Shown here piece after piece: positions 53,401-64,000 of a stretch of 64,000 bases of DNA. How positions within the stretch are numbered: position 1 is the first letter of the stretch; every line of letters starts with the position of its first letter. Under the pieces are notes generated by a model. That model saw only the letters and a program-made list of their open reading frames with translations, searched no databases and was not told the DNA's origin. Origin of the DNA: Byssothecium circinans (lineage: Eukaryota > Ascomycota > Dothideomycetes > Pleosporales > Massarinaceae); the NCBI GenBank assembly GCA_010015675.1, contig ML977000.1, forward strand, positions 227,905 to 291,904, written 5' to 3'. Made by a program: the position numbers and the translations under genes.

Positions 53401-54511
53401 TCCACCACCTGGGATGGTCAAGAAGATTGGACGCGTGCCGGGGGCGTCAAAGCAGGATATCTCATTTGCATTTGGCTCCAAGGTTGTATACAGAAGTACC
53501 CGAAAAGAGCTACAGCAACGGTGGGCATCTACATCGCACCATTTGCAGCGGCTGCGAGACAACCCAGAGTGTGCCGATGCAGAGTTTGCCAACATTCTCG
53601 ACGACAAAGACCCTGGTCTCTCCTACAATATCACATACAATCCCAAGGATACCATTCTACCCCTCAAAGCGACCATCTCCTCTGCTTTCACGTCCAAGCC
53701 TCGCGTTGCCATCTTGCGAGAAGAAGGTGTCAACGGACAGGCCGAAATGGCTTACGCCTTCCATGTGGCCGGTTTCTCCGCAGTCGACGTTCACATGACG
53801 GATATCATATCTGAACGTGTCAGTCTCGCAGGTTTTGTCGGCCTCGCAGCTTGCGGTGGCTTCTCCTACGGCGACGTTCTAGGTGCCGGTCAAGGCTGGG
53901 CGAAGTCTGTCCTCCTGCACCCCAACACGCGCAAGGAGTTTGAGACCTTCTTCGGTCGCGCTGACACATTCACTCTTGGTGTTTGCAACGGCTGTCAATT
54001 CCTTTCCAAGTTGAAAGAGCTGATTCCTGGCGCAGCCATGTGGCCGTCATTTGAACGCAACGCAAGCGAACAGTACGAAGCCCGCGTTTGCATGGTCGAA
54101 GTCACAGATGCCGTCTCCCCTAGCACGCCTCCCTCCGTCTTTCTGCACGGTATGAATGGGTCAAAGCTTCCTATCGTGACTGCCCATGGTGAAGGTCGCG
54201 CACATTTCCCGTCTAGCATCACCGCTAGTTCTTCGCCATCTACTCTTCACAATGAAGGGCTTGTATCGCTGCGATACGTTGATAATTACGGGAAGCGGAC
54301 TGAGAAGTACCCGTTCAATCCGAACGGAAGCCCAGAGGGTATCACGGGCGTGAGGAGTAAAGATGGACGGGTATTGGCGCTCATGCCGCATCCGGAGCGC
54401 ACAATTCTTAGAGAAGTTGCTAGCTATATCCCGAGGGGGAAGATGGAAGAGTGGGGAGAAGTTGGACCTTGGGGTAGAATGTTCAGGAGTGCGAGGAGGT
54501 GGGTTGGGTAG
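50402..54511 (+). CDS. ADE6: Phosphoribosylformylglycinamidine synthase (FGAM synthase)
   Basis: Intronless, 1369 residues. The frame extends upstream only through a TTG at 50267; the ATG at 50402 ([20 protein letters not shown]) is the start. Large PurL type: N-terminal PurS-like part, two ATP-binding/AIRS-like halves ([78 protein letters not shown]) and a C-terminal glutamine amidotransferase with nucleophile Cys1195 ([13 protein letters not shown]) and the [11 protein letters not shown] end. It performs the fourth step of purine synthesis, turning FGAR, glutamine and ATP into FGAM in the cytosol. All key motifs are intact. Confidence 0.96.
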   Translation: MASGESPYLILPGSSAFSDFRLKRLAQAIGAKEVRAVWVHYVNPVQELDSQELKVLEQILHYGEYPDSQDRLSQTLLDAIHRNGEPRDNDTILFYVCPRPGTISPWSSLATMIAKTCTLEEAVKRIERGMVLAATFEKTLQDNEIPNGDALHDRMTQTISRSGPNLDLIFGEKDPAQATTLSFEEYSSPQAALEHANEELGLAMDKSEIDYLVEAYTHELKRGPVDVELFMFAQVNSEHCRHKQFNADFTIDGMRKGYSLFGMIRNTHQKHPQHVVSAYSDNAAVLNGEEASFWSPNYITGEWNGTKETVHILCKVETHNHPTAVSPFPGAATGSGGEIRDEGAVGRGSRPKAGLSGFTVSDLLIPRFGRPWELKDVGKPSHIASSLDIMLEAPIGSAAFNNEFGRPCTTGYFRTLLTRVFINEKETEIRGYHKPIMIAGGVGTVRPQHALKDPDVVPPGSHLLVIGGPAMLIGLGGGAASSVQSGEGKVELDFASVQRGNPEVQRRAQEVIDACRAMGNKNPILFIHDVGAGGLSNALPELVHDSGLGAIFELREIDSADKGLSPLQIWCCEAQERYVLAVGPEDLDLFKRICNRERCGYSVVGTATREQRLILKDRDDRGTPTPIDLPMPILFGKPPKMSRIVESRKLRLPAFDSSLSMYLPEIPKDGLIHEAVDRVLTLPAVGSKSFLITIGDRTVGGLTVRDQMVGKWQVPVADVSVTATSLMSGVRTGEAMAMGEKPTLALISPAASARMAVAESLLNLAAASTFDRLSRVRLSANWMSASSHPGEGAALYEAVEAIGMDLCPKLGISIPVGKDSMSMKMKWKDQETQDAKEVTAPMSLIITAFAPVDYTDRTWTPALERLEDVGETILIFVDLAIGKKNLGGSALAQTFGQVGDEAPDVWDSDVIKDYYDAVEQLHEAGIVLAYHDRSDGGLFTTLVEMMFAGRCGLEIMLDGISRSGETKDVIETLFNEELGAVFQVRKKDEVNFNRCFATCGPPPGMVKKIGRVPGASKQDISFAFGSKVVYRSTRKELQQRWASTSHHLQRLRDNPECADAEFANILDDKDPGLSYNITYNPKDTILPLKATISSAFTSKPRVAILREEGVNGQAEMAYAFHVAGFSAVDVHMTDIISERVSLAGFVGLAACGGFSYGDVLGAGQGWAKSVLLHPNTRKEFETFFGRADTFTLGVCNGCQFLSKLKELIPGAAMWPSFERNASEQYEARVCMVEVTDAVSPSTPPSVFLHGMNGSKLPIVTAHGEGRAHFPSSITASSSPSTLHNEGLVSLRYVDNYGKRTEKYPFNPNGSPEGITGVRSKDGRVLALMPHPERTILREVASYIPRGKMEEWGEVGPWGRMFRSARRWVG

Positions 54512-55192
54512 CCTGTACAAGACGGAACTGGCGTAGATGGAATATGAGTAGAGTGAGGGGATGACGGAATTGACGGAATCGGGAATTTGCTTGCATTTGG
54601 GTGCCAGGTTAGTGTTTGTGATATCATGGGCTCTTTGTACTGCTTAGACGGGACTTTTACGAGGAAGTAAACGAACGAATCCACATATGTTCACATGTGC
54701 AGAGATGGTGGTTATTACCGGGCGAGGTCGTATAGGCGTAAGCGAGCTATTCAATACGGGCAAGGGTCCCTTTGGCCAACCAGCGGCTACAAAACATACA
54801 GCGTTCCGCTTATCTAAGCCGTCGGGGTCCTCGCGTCTCCCACTTGGTCTTGCTCTTGCTCAGCTGGCGCGACTTAGCAATCGTCTATCAAGCTCAAGAC
54901 TGCACCAGGTGGACGCGCCCACCGCCCACCACCCCCGAGCGCGTTTTTCCTTCCTAACGACTGCAATGCCTTCATAGGGTCAAGTTGCTCTAGCCTTTCT
55001 TACCCATTTAATTCTTCACCTCTACCCTGCAGCGAGCTTGGGTTGAATCACCACGCCCGTCGAAGCGGTTCCACCACCTAATGCACCCGGCGACGTTTGC
55101 GCAAAACACCCAATACAGCTGGTAAAGCGCACCCCACGAGAGGCTTTGGCTAGCTTCACGTGTAGCGCTTTGCTGCATTCACTACCGTCAGC
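54512..55192. other. Intergenic stretch between ADE6 and TRA1
   Basis: 681 bp: ADE6 3' flank on the left, TRA1 promoter on the right. A plus-strand frame at 54687-54977 has no family character. No RNA gene seen. Confidence 0.4.
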
Positions 55193-58100
55193 ATGGCGGC
55201 GCATCTGAACTTTGAGGCCATGGCCTCGAAGCTGGACGACCCGAATTCAGGTATGGCCCTACATATTGTCAGAGGCGGCGGGCATGCAGGCGCCCATATC
55301 GGGATTGAGGTGGGTGAATAGTCTCTGACATGTTCATGTGCAGATATGAGAGTCAAGTCGGCCCAGGCTATCGACATCCGCGACAACATCGAGACGTACT
55401 GCCAGGGCCCGCAGTACGGCGCATTCTTGAACCACCTGGTTCCCGTCTTCCTGAAGATTCTCGATGGCAATCCCGTCTTCATATCCACGTCTCCAGAGCA
55501 GGTAAGGGCACCCAGCGCAGAGATAGAAGTCAGGCTGACCATGCCCACAGCGGATACGGAACTGCGTGCTCGAGATACTGCACCGTCTGCCTATGAGTCC
55601 GCCCGACGCCATCGAACCGCATGCCGCCAAAATCGTGGACAAGCTCATGAGCCTGGTCAAGATTGAAAACGAGGACAACGCTGTGCTCTGTATGAAGACA
55701 ATCATGGACTTTGCTAGGAGCCAGACCAGAGCGCTGCAGGACCGTGTGCAGCCGTTCCTTGACCTGATCCAGGAGATGTTCGAGACCATGGAGCAGGCGG
55801 TGACGGATACCTTCGACAATGCGACCCCCGCGCCAGCGACTCAGGGCGTCCCCTCCACGCCGAACAACCACCAGTACTCGCAGTCCCCGCGGCCCGGCTC
55901 CCCAGCGACCTCGTTGACGTCCGGCTCTTCCGGTGACCTAGGCTCGGAGCACCAGCAGACTCGGATGCTGTTGAAAGGCATGCAGTCGTTCAAGGTGCTG
56001 GCAGAGTGCCCCATTATAGTGGTCTCGCTTTTCCAGGCATACAGGAACGTTGTCAACAAGAACGTCAAGCTGTTTGTGCCGCTCATCAAGAATGTGCTCT
56101 TGCTGCAAGCCAAGCCGCAGGAGAAGGCGCATCAAGAAGCAGAGGCACAGGGCAACATCTTCACCGGCGTGAGCAAGGAGATCCGCAACCGCGCTGCCTT
56201 TGGAGACTTCATCACAGCTCAAGTCAAGACGATGAGTTTCCTGGCGTACTTGCTCAGGGTGTATGCGCAGCAGTTGAACGATTTTCTCCCCACGTTGCCT
56301 GATATCGTCGTGCGACTGTTGAAGGATTGCCCCCGCGAGAAATCCGGGGCGCGGAAGGAGCTCTTGGTTGCCATTAGGCACATCATCAACTTCAACTTCC
56401 GTAAAATCTTCTTGAAGAAGATCGATGAGCTGCTGGACGAGCGAACCCTGATAGGCGATGGTCTCACGGTTTATGAGACGATGCGTCCTTTGGCATATAG
56501 CATGCTTGCGGATTTGATCCATCACCTCCGCGATTCCCTCAACAAGGAGCAGATACGGCGTACCGTAGAGGTCTACACCAAGAACCTTCACGACACGTTC
56601 CCAGGGACAAGCTTCCAAACCATGAGTGCTAAGCTCCTTCTTAATATGGCCGAGTGCATCGCCAAGCTGGAATCAAAAGAGGACGCCCGATACTTTCTCA
56701 TAATGATTCTGAACGCCATAGGCGATAAGTTCGCCTCCATGAATCGCCAATACCACAACGCTGTCAAGGTCTCCGCGGCATACAGCTCACCATCCATTGA
56801 CGCTGTGGAGGAGAATCATATGGCTGTGCAGTCGTCACCACCAGACTGGGACGAAATCGACATCTTCAATGCTACGCCCATCAAGACCTCGAATCCGCGC
56901 GAACGGAGCTCAGACCCCATTGCTGACAACAAATTCCTGTTCAAGAATCTGCTTCACGGCCTCAAGAATCTCTTTTATCAGCTGAGGGCATGCAATCCCG
57001 CCAAGATCAAGGATGAGATCGATGCCGCCAATGCATCGGCGAACTGGCATGAAGTTTCCTACGGATACAACGCAGAAGAAGTGGAGGTCCTAATCAAGCT
57101 CTTCCGAGAGGGTGCGAAAGTCTTCCGCTACTATGGAACTGACAAGCCAGCAGAAACGCAAGGTTTGTCTCCGGGAGATCTAATGTCCAACCAGCACATG
57201 ATGTCAAGTGGTAAAGAAGAAAAAGAGTTGTTAGAGACCTTTGCGACCGTCTTCCATCACATCGACCCGGCCACTTTCCACGAAGTTTTCTCATCCGAGA
57301 TCCCACACCTTTATGATATGATGTTCGATCATCCAGCGCTGCTCCACGTCCCACAATTCCTCCTTGCATCAGAAGCCACCTCTCCAAGTTTTGCCGGCAT
57401 GTTGCTACAGTTCCTGATGGACCGGATAGCGGAGGTCGGTACTGCAGATGTGATGAAGTCGTCAGTGCTATTGCGACTCTTCAAGCTCTCTTTCATGGCT
57501 GTCACTCTCTTCTCCAAACAAAACGAGCAAGTGTTGCTCCCGCACGTCAGCAAGATCATCACCAAGTCTATTCAACTTTCCACGACTGCTGAAGAGCCCA
57601 TGAACTACTTTATTCTTCTCCGGTCTCTCTTCCGAAGTATTGGAGGTGGCCGCTTCGAACATCTTTACAAGGAGATTCTCCCGCTACTTGAAATGCTCCT
57701 GGATGTCCTGAACAATCTGCTGGCGACGGCGCGCAAGCCCGCTGACCGCGACCTCTTCGTTGAGCTATCGTTGACTGTTCCTGCTAGGCTCAGTAACCTT
57801 CTACCGCATCTCAGTTACCTCATGAGGCCATTAGTGGTAGCTCTTCGGGCTGGATCTGAGCTTGTCGGGCAAGGGCTCAGAACCCTTGAACTATGTGTGG
57901 ATAATCTCACCGCGGACTATCTGGATCCTATCATGGCTCCTGTTATTGATGAGCTCATGGCAGCGCTTTGGGATCACCTCAAGCCTCAGCCGTACAGCCA
58001 TTTTCACGCCCATACTACGATGCGTATTCTCGGCAAACTTGGAGGTAGGAATCGCAAGTTCGTTACGGGGCCACCTCCACTGGAATACAAGCCGTACGCC

Positions 58101-61100
58101 GACGACCAGTCCTCGGTCGACATCCGCCTTATTGGTTCCACGAAAGATCGCGCCTTTCCCGCAGTGATAGGCATAGACACGGCGATTGCAAATCTACACG
58201 AGGTGCCGAAGCTCCCAGCTGCTAAAAAGTCCGACGCATTTCATAAACAGCAAGCGTTCAGACTCATCACGACTCACACAAAGCTCATGGCTGGTTTCGA
58301 CAATCTCCCCGACGATTTTGCCCAGCTCTTGCGATTGCAAGCGAACGATTTGTACAACAGGAAGACAGATGTGGGTGGTGATCTTTTGACTATTTCTGAG
58401 CGGGAGAAATCGATTGTGAAGAAGTCTGTGGAGCAGGAGACTCTAAAGAAGCTACTCAAGGCTTGCATTTTTGCGGTCTCGGTACCAGACCTCAAGTCTG
58501 ATGCAGATGCTCTGGTTAGCAATCTTGCCAGGCATTTCACGTTGCTCGAGCTCGGCAGTCATTTCGCGCACCTCAAGCATCGCAACAAGCCATTCGATGT
58601 CAACTCGGGTGAGGGGCCGATCACAATTGAAAGCGATGTGTTTTCCGAAGCGCTCGGTGACTCACTCGCATCGGAACACTTCGAAGTACGTGAGGCAGCT
58701 GAACAAGCCATCATCACCATGCGAGACACCGCCAAGATCATCTTCGGAAGCAAAGAGAAGTTGGACAAGTTCCCCTTCTTTGACGAACTTTCAAGGACGT
58801 TCTGCCATAACTGCCATGCCGACGACTGGTTTATGAAGTCTGGAGGCACACGTGGCATCGAGATCATCATCAAGAAGCTTGGGCTTGGTGATTCATGGAT
58901 GAACAGCCGCCATTTTGAGCTCATTCGAGCTCTGAACTTCGTGATGAAGGACATGCCAACCGATCTTGATTCCAAGACGCGCAAACAAGCTGAAGGGCTG
59001 CTGGAGGAATTGCTTCGACGATGCTACAAAACGACGACCAAGGAAGAACTAGAGAAGCCGAACAATATGCTACTCAAGCTTTGCGGCCAGTTGATCGGAG
59101 ACCTATCGCACATGAACAGAGTTGTGCGTGAGGCGACACAAAACGCATTCCACGTGCTTTCAGAGGTCACAGGCCTTGGAGTCCACGAACTCATACTACC
59201 GGTCAAGGACAGACTAGTGATGCCGATCTGGACGAAGCCACTCCGCGCATTGCCATTTGGCATCCAGATCGCCTACATCGATGCTATCACGTTCTGCTTG
59301 AAGCTCAAGAACAACATTCTGGAATTCAACGACCAGCTGAATCGTCTGCTCATGGAGTCGCTAGCTCTGGCTGATGCTGAGGATGATGCTCTCGTAAGCA
59401 AGCCCTTCGAGCAGCGCAATGCGGAGCATATTGTAAACCTGCGTGTCGCCTGCATTCGACTGCTCTCCACGGCTCAGAGCTTCCCTGAATTCGGCACCAC
59501 ACCACCCACCCAGCCTTTCCTCAAGATCATTGCAGTCTTCTTCAAGTGTCTCTACTCAAAGTCTCCAGAAATCATCGAGGCTGCCAACATAGGACTCTCC
59601 GGTGTCATTTCCGCAACGAACAAGCTTCCCAAGGACGTACTTCAGAGCGGGCTCCGTCCCATACTGGTCAACCTGCAAGATCCTAGGAAGCTCTCGGTCG
59701 AAAACTTGGATGGTCTTGCCCGACTTCTGAAGCTGCTGACCAATTATTTCAAGGTCGAAATTGGAACTCGACTCTTGGACCATCTCAAGACCATCGCGGA
59801 CCCAGTGAGCCTTCAGAAGATCTCGTTCACGATGATCGAGCAGAACCCGAAGATGAACATTGTTACGGGTATCTTCAACATCTTTCATCTGCTGCCCCCT
59901 GCTGCAGCAACTTTCTTGAAGCAGATCGTGGACAAGGTCATTGAGCTGGAAACTGCATTGCGTCGCACCCATTACAGTCCTTTCCGCGAGCCCCTCATCA
60001 AATATCTCTGCATGTACCCTAAGGAAACTTTGGATCATTTCTTGCCGAATTTGAAGAACCAAATCCATGGACGATTCTTTGCGCAACTGCTCGAGAACTC
60101 AGAGAGTGGTGTGCTGCGCGAGGAAGTTGTGAATGATATCCCTAAGTTCATCGCCTCGTTCGACTTAGATGGCCCCGACAAAGAGAAATGTCAGGCTCAA
60201 CTCAACGCTATCCACGTCGCCTACGCTCTGAGCAAATTCGACAAGACGAGCAAGTGTTTGGTTGACAATGATAACTTACGAAAAGCTCTTTTTGATGCAG
60301 CGCGGTCACTAGAGAAGAAGCTCCGACTGAATACCATCGATGCGGATCTGCGTCTTGCCACCGAACAGGCAAGTGAACAAATCATGGCTGTTTTCACAAA
60401 CTACCTCAAGCATGAACCCAACAACCTTGACTTCTTCTTTGAGGTCATCGATGCCGTCACTTCTGAGGAGCTCAAACCCCTTCCGCGGTTGTTTGACTTC
60501 ATCTACGAGCAGATGATATCAAGCGAATCGGTTGAGTACTGGAAGACATTGGTTCATAGATGTATTGACTTGTACACGAGCCGGTCATCTACACAGAAGA
60601 CGAAGACATTTATCTTTCGATACATCGTCAACCCGATCTTCGCGATGGACGTCAAGCGTAACTGGGAGACTTTGTTCGGTCAAGCCAAGGGGACGAAGTT
60701 GATGGATCGCGCGATGACCGATACGATCCACAACCGGTTGTGGAAACCACAGGCTTTGACAGATACGTCCGAAGAGACTGCTCAGCTCGGTGTCGATCAC
60801 TCTAGAATGGAACTGCTTCAGCTAACCACGCTACTACTCAAGCACTATTCAGCGATGATTCAGGAACCTCGTAAGGATGTCATCAAGTTTGCTTGGAACT
60901 ACATCAAGCTTGAGGACATCATCAACAAGTACGCGGCCTATGTCCTGATTGCTTCCTTTATCGCAGTATTCGACACGCCAATGAAGATTGCCATCCAGGT
61001 CTACCAGACCCTCCTTCGGGCCCACCAGAACGAGGGCAAGTCCCTTGTCATGCAAGCACTTGAGCTCATGGCTCCGGTACTCAAGAAGCGGATGAGCTCG

Positions 61101-64000
61101 GGCGATGCTAAGATGCCTATACCACGCTGGGCACAGTTTGTCAGGAAGATTTTGTCCGAGGAGAGTTCGAACTTACAGCAGCTCACCAGCATCTTCAACT
61201 TCTTGGTCCGGCATCCCGATTTGTTTTATGAAGCTCGAGAACCGCTCTCTGCGACCATCATTACGTCGCTATCCAAGATCGCACAACCCCCAAATCCTTC
61301 AACCGAGACCAAAAAGCTAGCGTTGAATTTGATCAGTCTAATCAGAACTTGGGAAGAGCGTGCTGCCAGTGAGGCTGGCTCGGCATCTGAACGGGCATCT
61401 CAGTCGCCGCAAGCTACAAAGAGGAGGGCAGATGGATCGATTGTCCCCGCTACTCAGGCTCACAAATTCGTTGCACAGCCCAATATTCGGATCATGCTGA
61501 TCAAGTATCTCATCCAATTCATTGCCTACCTTCCTGAGCGCTATCCCGTTGCTACACCGAAACCCAAAGATGTTGTGGCAATCACACCGACTACGGCCCA
61601 GCCTACTGAGATCTGTCGCAAGGCAGTTCAACTTCTGCACGATCTTCTTTCGCCACGGTTATGGAGCGATATCGATTTGGACGTCATGCTCACGAAGAAG
61701 ATCGAGGAGATCCTAGTCGCAGAGAAGAAACCAGAAGAGAAGCAGGAAGCCTTCGATAACCGGATGATCAATACGCTTCAGATTTTCAAGGTCATTGTCA
61801 ATGTGAAGCCGGACGAATGGGTGCTCCAGCGTCTCTCCCAGTTCAGGAGGATACTCGAGAAGCCCATTCGCCTGGACAATGCCGATGTACATGCCAGTCT
61901 CCATACCGCGGATGATGACGACACCATAAAGCTCAAGCCGACACTCAAGCGGATTCTGGAAGTCACGCCAGAGCCGGTGGTGGATGAGGAGGGCAACATG
62001 GAAGAAACGCCGTCCACCGAATTTGTCAACTTCCTTGGTGCAGTCGCTACAGAAGCTCTATCCAACGGCTCGTATATCTGCGCCATCAACATCCTCTGGA
62101 GCCTATGCCAGAAGCGTCCCGAAGAAATCGATCAGCACATCCCACAGCTCATGAAGGCTTTCCAAGGGAAGATGGCCAAGGAGCATCTCGCGGCACACAG
62201 TGGTCCCAATCAACCGGGCAATCCACCCGGCATGCGTCCTGAAAGCGCTGGACAGGAACCCGATCGTCGCGAGATTGAGATTCAGACCGACCTAGTCCTG
62301 AAGGTCATCGACATCCTTGCTGCACGCATGAACGAGCTTGGCGAGAATCGCCGACCATATTTGAGCGTACTCGCCAGTCTTGTTGAACGTTCTCAGAGCA
62401 ATACTGTGTGCATGAAGGTCCTTGATCTGGTGGAAAATTGGATCTTCCATTCCACGGAGCCTGTGCCGACCCTCAAGGAAAAGACGGCCGTGCTTAGCAA
62501 AATGTTACTCTTCGAACATCGACCAGATACGTCGCTGCTCAATCGCTTCCTTGACCTTGTCATTCGCATATACGAAGACCCAAAGATAACGCGATCGGAG
62601 CTCACCGTGCGAATGGAGCATGCCTTCCTCATCGGTACGCGAGCGCAAGACGTTGAGATGCGCAACCGCTACATGGCCATCATCGACAAGAGCTTGAGCC
62701 GTACTGCGGCGAGCCGATTGAGCTACGTTCTCGCTTCGCAGAACTGGGACACGCTCAATGACAGCTACTGGCTGAGTCAGGTCATTCACTTGATGTTCGG
62801 ATCCGTCGAGATGAACACGCCCGCGCAGCTGCACATTGAAGACTTCAAGCTTATACAGGCTTCGGCAGTGTTTGGCACCTATAACAAGGATCCGAGGATA
62901 CCTGATGTCATAGTTGACGATGAGCTGGAGATCTTGGTCAACAATCATCGCCGCTTCTGCAGTCAAATGGGCGATGTCAAGATCAAGGACATATTCGAAC
63001 CACTTGGACATCTACAGCACACCGACAGCAATCTTGCGCACGATATTTGGGTTGCCTTCTTCCCTCTAGCCTGGACTGCTCTAACCAAGGACGATCAGAG
63101 CGACCTAGAAAAGGGCATCGTCTCACTCTTGACCAAGGATTATCACTCTCGCCAGATCGACAAGCGCCCGAACTGTGTGGCTAGCATGCTGGATGCTATC
63201 GTCCGTGCTCGGCCGAGGGTCAAGTTCCCTCCCCATATCATGAAGTATCTGGCTCGGACGTATAACGCTTGGTATACAGCTGCTGTCTACATGGAGGACT
63301 CGGCTATCACTCCCATTGTCGACACTGAGAAGCTTAGGGAAAGCAACCTTGATGCTCTGCTTGAGATTTACACCGGCCTTCAGGAAGACGACCTCTTTTA
63401 TGGGACTTGGCGTCGTCGATGCCAGTTCGTTGAAAGCAATGCTGCCTTGAGTTACGAACAGATCGGTGTTTGGGATAAGGCTCAGTCAATGTATGAGGCA
63501 GCACAGCTCAAGGCGAGGACTTCCATGCTGCCTTTTTCGCAGGGAGAATACATGCTATGGGAAGACCATTGGGTTATCTGCGCCCAGAAGCTGCAGCAGT
63601 GGGAAGTTCTCAGCGACTTCGCCAAGCACGAGAACTTCAATGATCTGTACCTCGAGGCGACGTGGCGATCATTCGAGGCGTGGCAGAGCTCCGAGCAGCG
63701 CGAACAACTTGATGCGACAATTAAGGCTGTCAGCGATGCGCCAACTCCACGACGTGTCTTCTTTCAGACATTTATGTCACTACTCAAGCTGCACGGCAAG
63801 ACGGAAACACCGCCAGAGTTTCATCGACTTTGCGATGAGTCCATTCAGCTATCTATCCGGAAGTGGCACCAGCTCCCGCGCCGTATCACCCAAGCTCATA
63901 TCCCATTACTACAGCACTTCCAGCAGCTAGTGGAACTGCATGATGCCAGCGTTATCTGTCAGAGCCTTGCAGCAACGACACAGGCTAATCTCGACCACAA
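55193..64000 (+). CDS. TRA1: TRA1/TRRAP, SAGA and NuA4 activator-binding subunit (3' truncated)
   Basis: Exons 55193-55250, 55344-55501 and 55551 to the window end; about 2888 residues are visible. Introns are 93 and 49 bp, and the joins restore DMRVKSAQAIDIRDNIE and TSPEQRIRNCVLEILHRL. Long HEAT-repeat solenoid (for example CREKSGARKELLVAIRHIIN; LLKGMQSFKVLAECPIIVVS) followed by the start of the FAT region (GEYMLWEDHWVICAQKLQQW). Tra1 is a PI3K-like pseudokinase, about 3800 residues in yeast, that links DNA-bound activators to the SAGA and NuA4 histone acetyltransferases. The FRB and kinase-like domains must lie beyond 64000. I saw no frame break at the points checked within exon 3. Confidence 0.94.

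Noticed and set aside
55938..56618. 226-codon minus-strand ORF
   Set aside because: Antisense shadow of the TRA1 coding exon; no recognisable domain.

Overview
The window is a fungal nuclear chromosome segment, almost certainly from a filamentous ascomycete (Pezizomycotina). The evidence is short spliceosomal introns (mostly 46-105 bp, GT...AG, often GTAAGT/GTATGT donors), compact gene spacing, separate monocistronic genes on both strands, and protein families such as GT15 mannosyltransferases and 2EXR/F-box-like proteins. A Dothideomycete is my guess, but no marker in the window proves the class.

Layout. 1-11 kb: NOB1 (5' truncated by the window), MORG1/WDR83, pICln, a large unknown fungal protein, glucosidase II alpha and nucleoside diphosphate kinase. 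11-24 kb: a 1630-residue protein ending in a POT1/Cdc13-type telomere-binding domain, sulfite oxidase, UBC7, a mitochondrial scramblase-like AIM25, and SEN2. 24.2-35.5 kb: a gene-poor accessory-looking stretch with an orphan coding exon, two 2EXR/F-box-like genes, decayed coding fragments, two orphan ORFs and a 57-residue membrane ORF. 35.6-64 kb: dense housekeeping genes again, namely GCP5, a KRE2/MNT1-type mannosyltransferase, COX6, an ELO fatty-acid elongase, PP2A-B56 (RTS1), a TFIIIC subunit (sfc1/TFC1), FGAM synthase (ADE6) and TRA1 (3' truncated by the window).

There are no operons. Genes that lie near each other and touch related processes are pICln and MORG1 (Sm-protein/spliceosome biology, divergent), SEN2 and TFIIIC (tRNA maturation and transcription), and glucosidase II with UBC7 and the mannosyltransferase (ER/Golgi glycoprotein quality control and processing). 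These links are by function, not shown to be co-regulated. Several pairs share short divergent promoters. Exon joins were worked out by hand from splice consensus, phase and family conservation; every joined CDS below adds up to a whole number of codons.

I see no CRISPR array, rRNA or tRNA gene, recognisable transposase or virus-like gene. No clearly new multi-gene system is present. The most interesting single item is the long POT1/Cdc13-domain protein, with several candidate SUMO-interacting motifs and many SP/TP sites. Next are the decaying 24-35 kb island and a G-quadruplex-capable tract inside an intron of the nucleoside diphosphate kinase gene.
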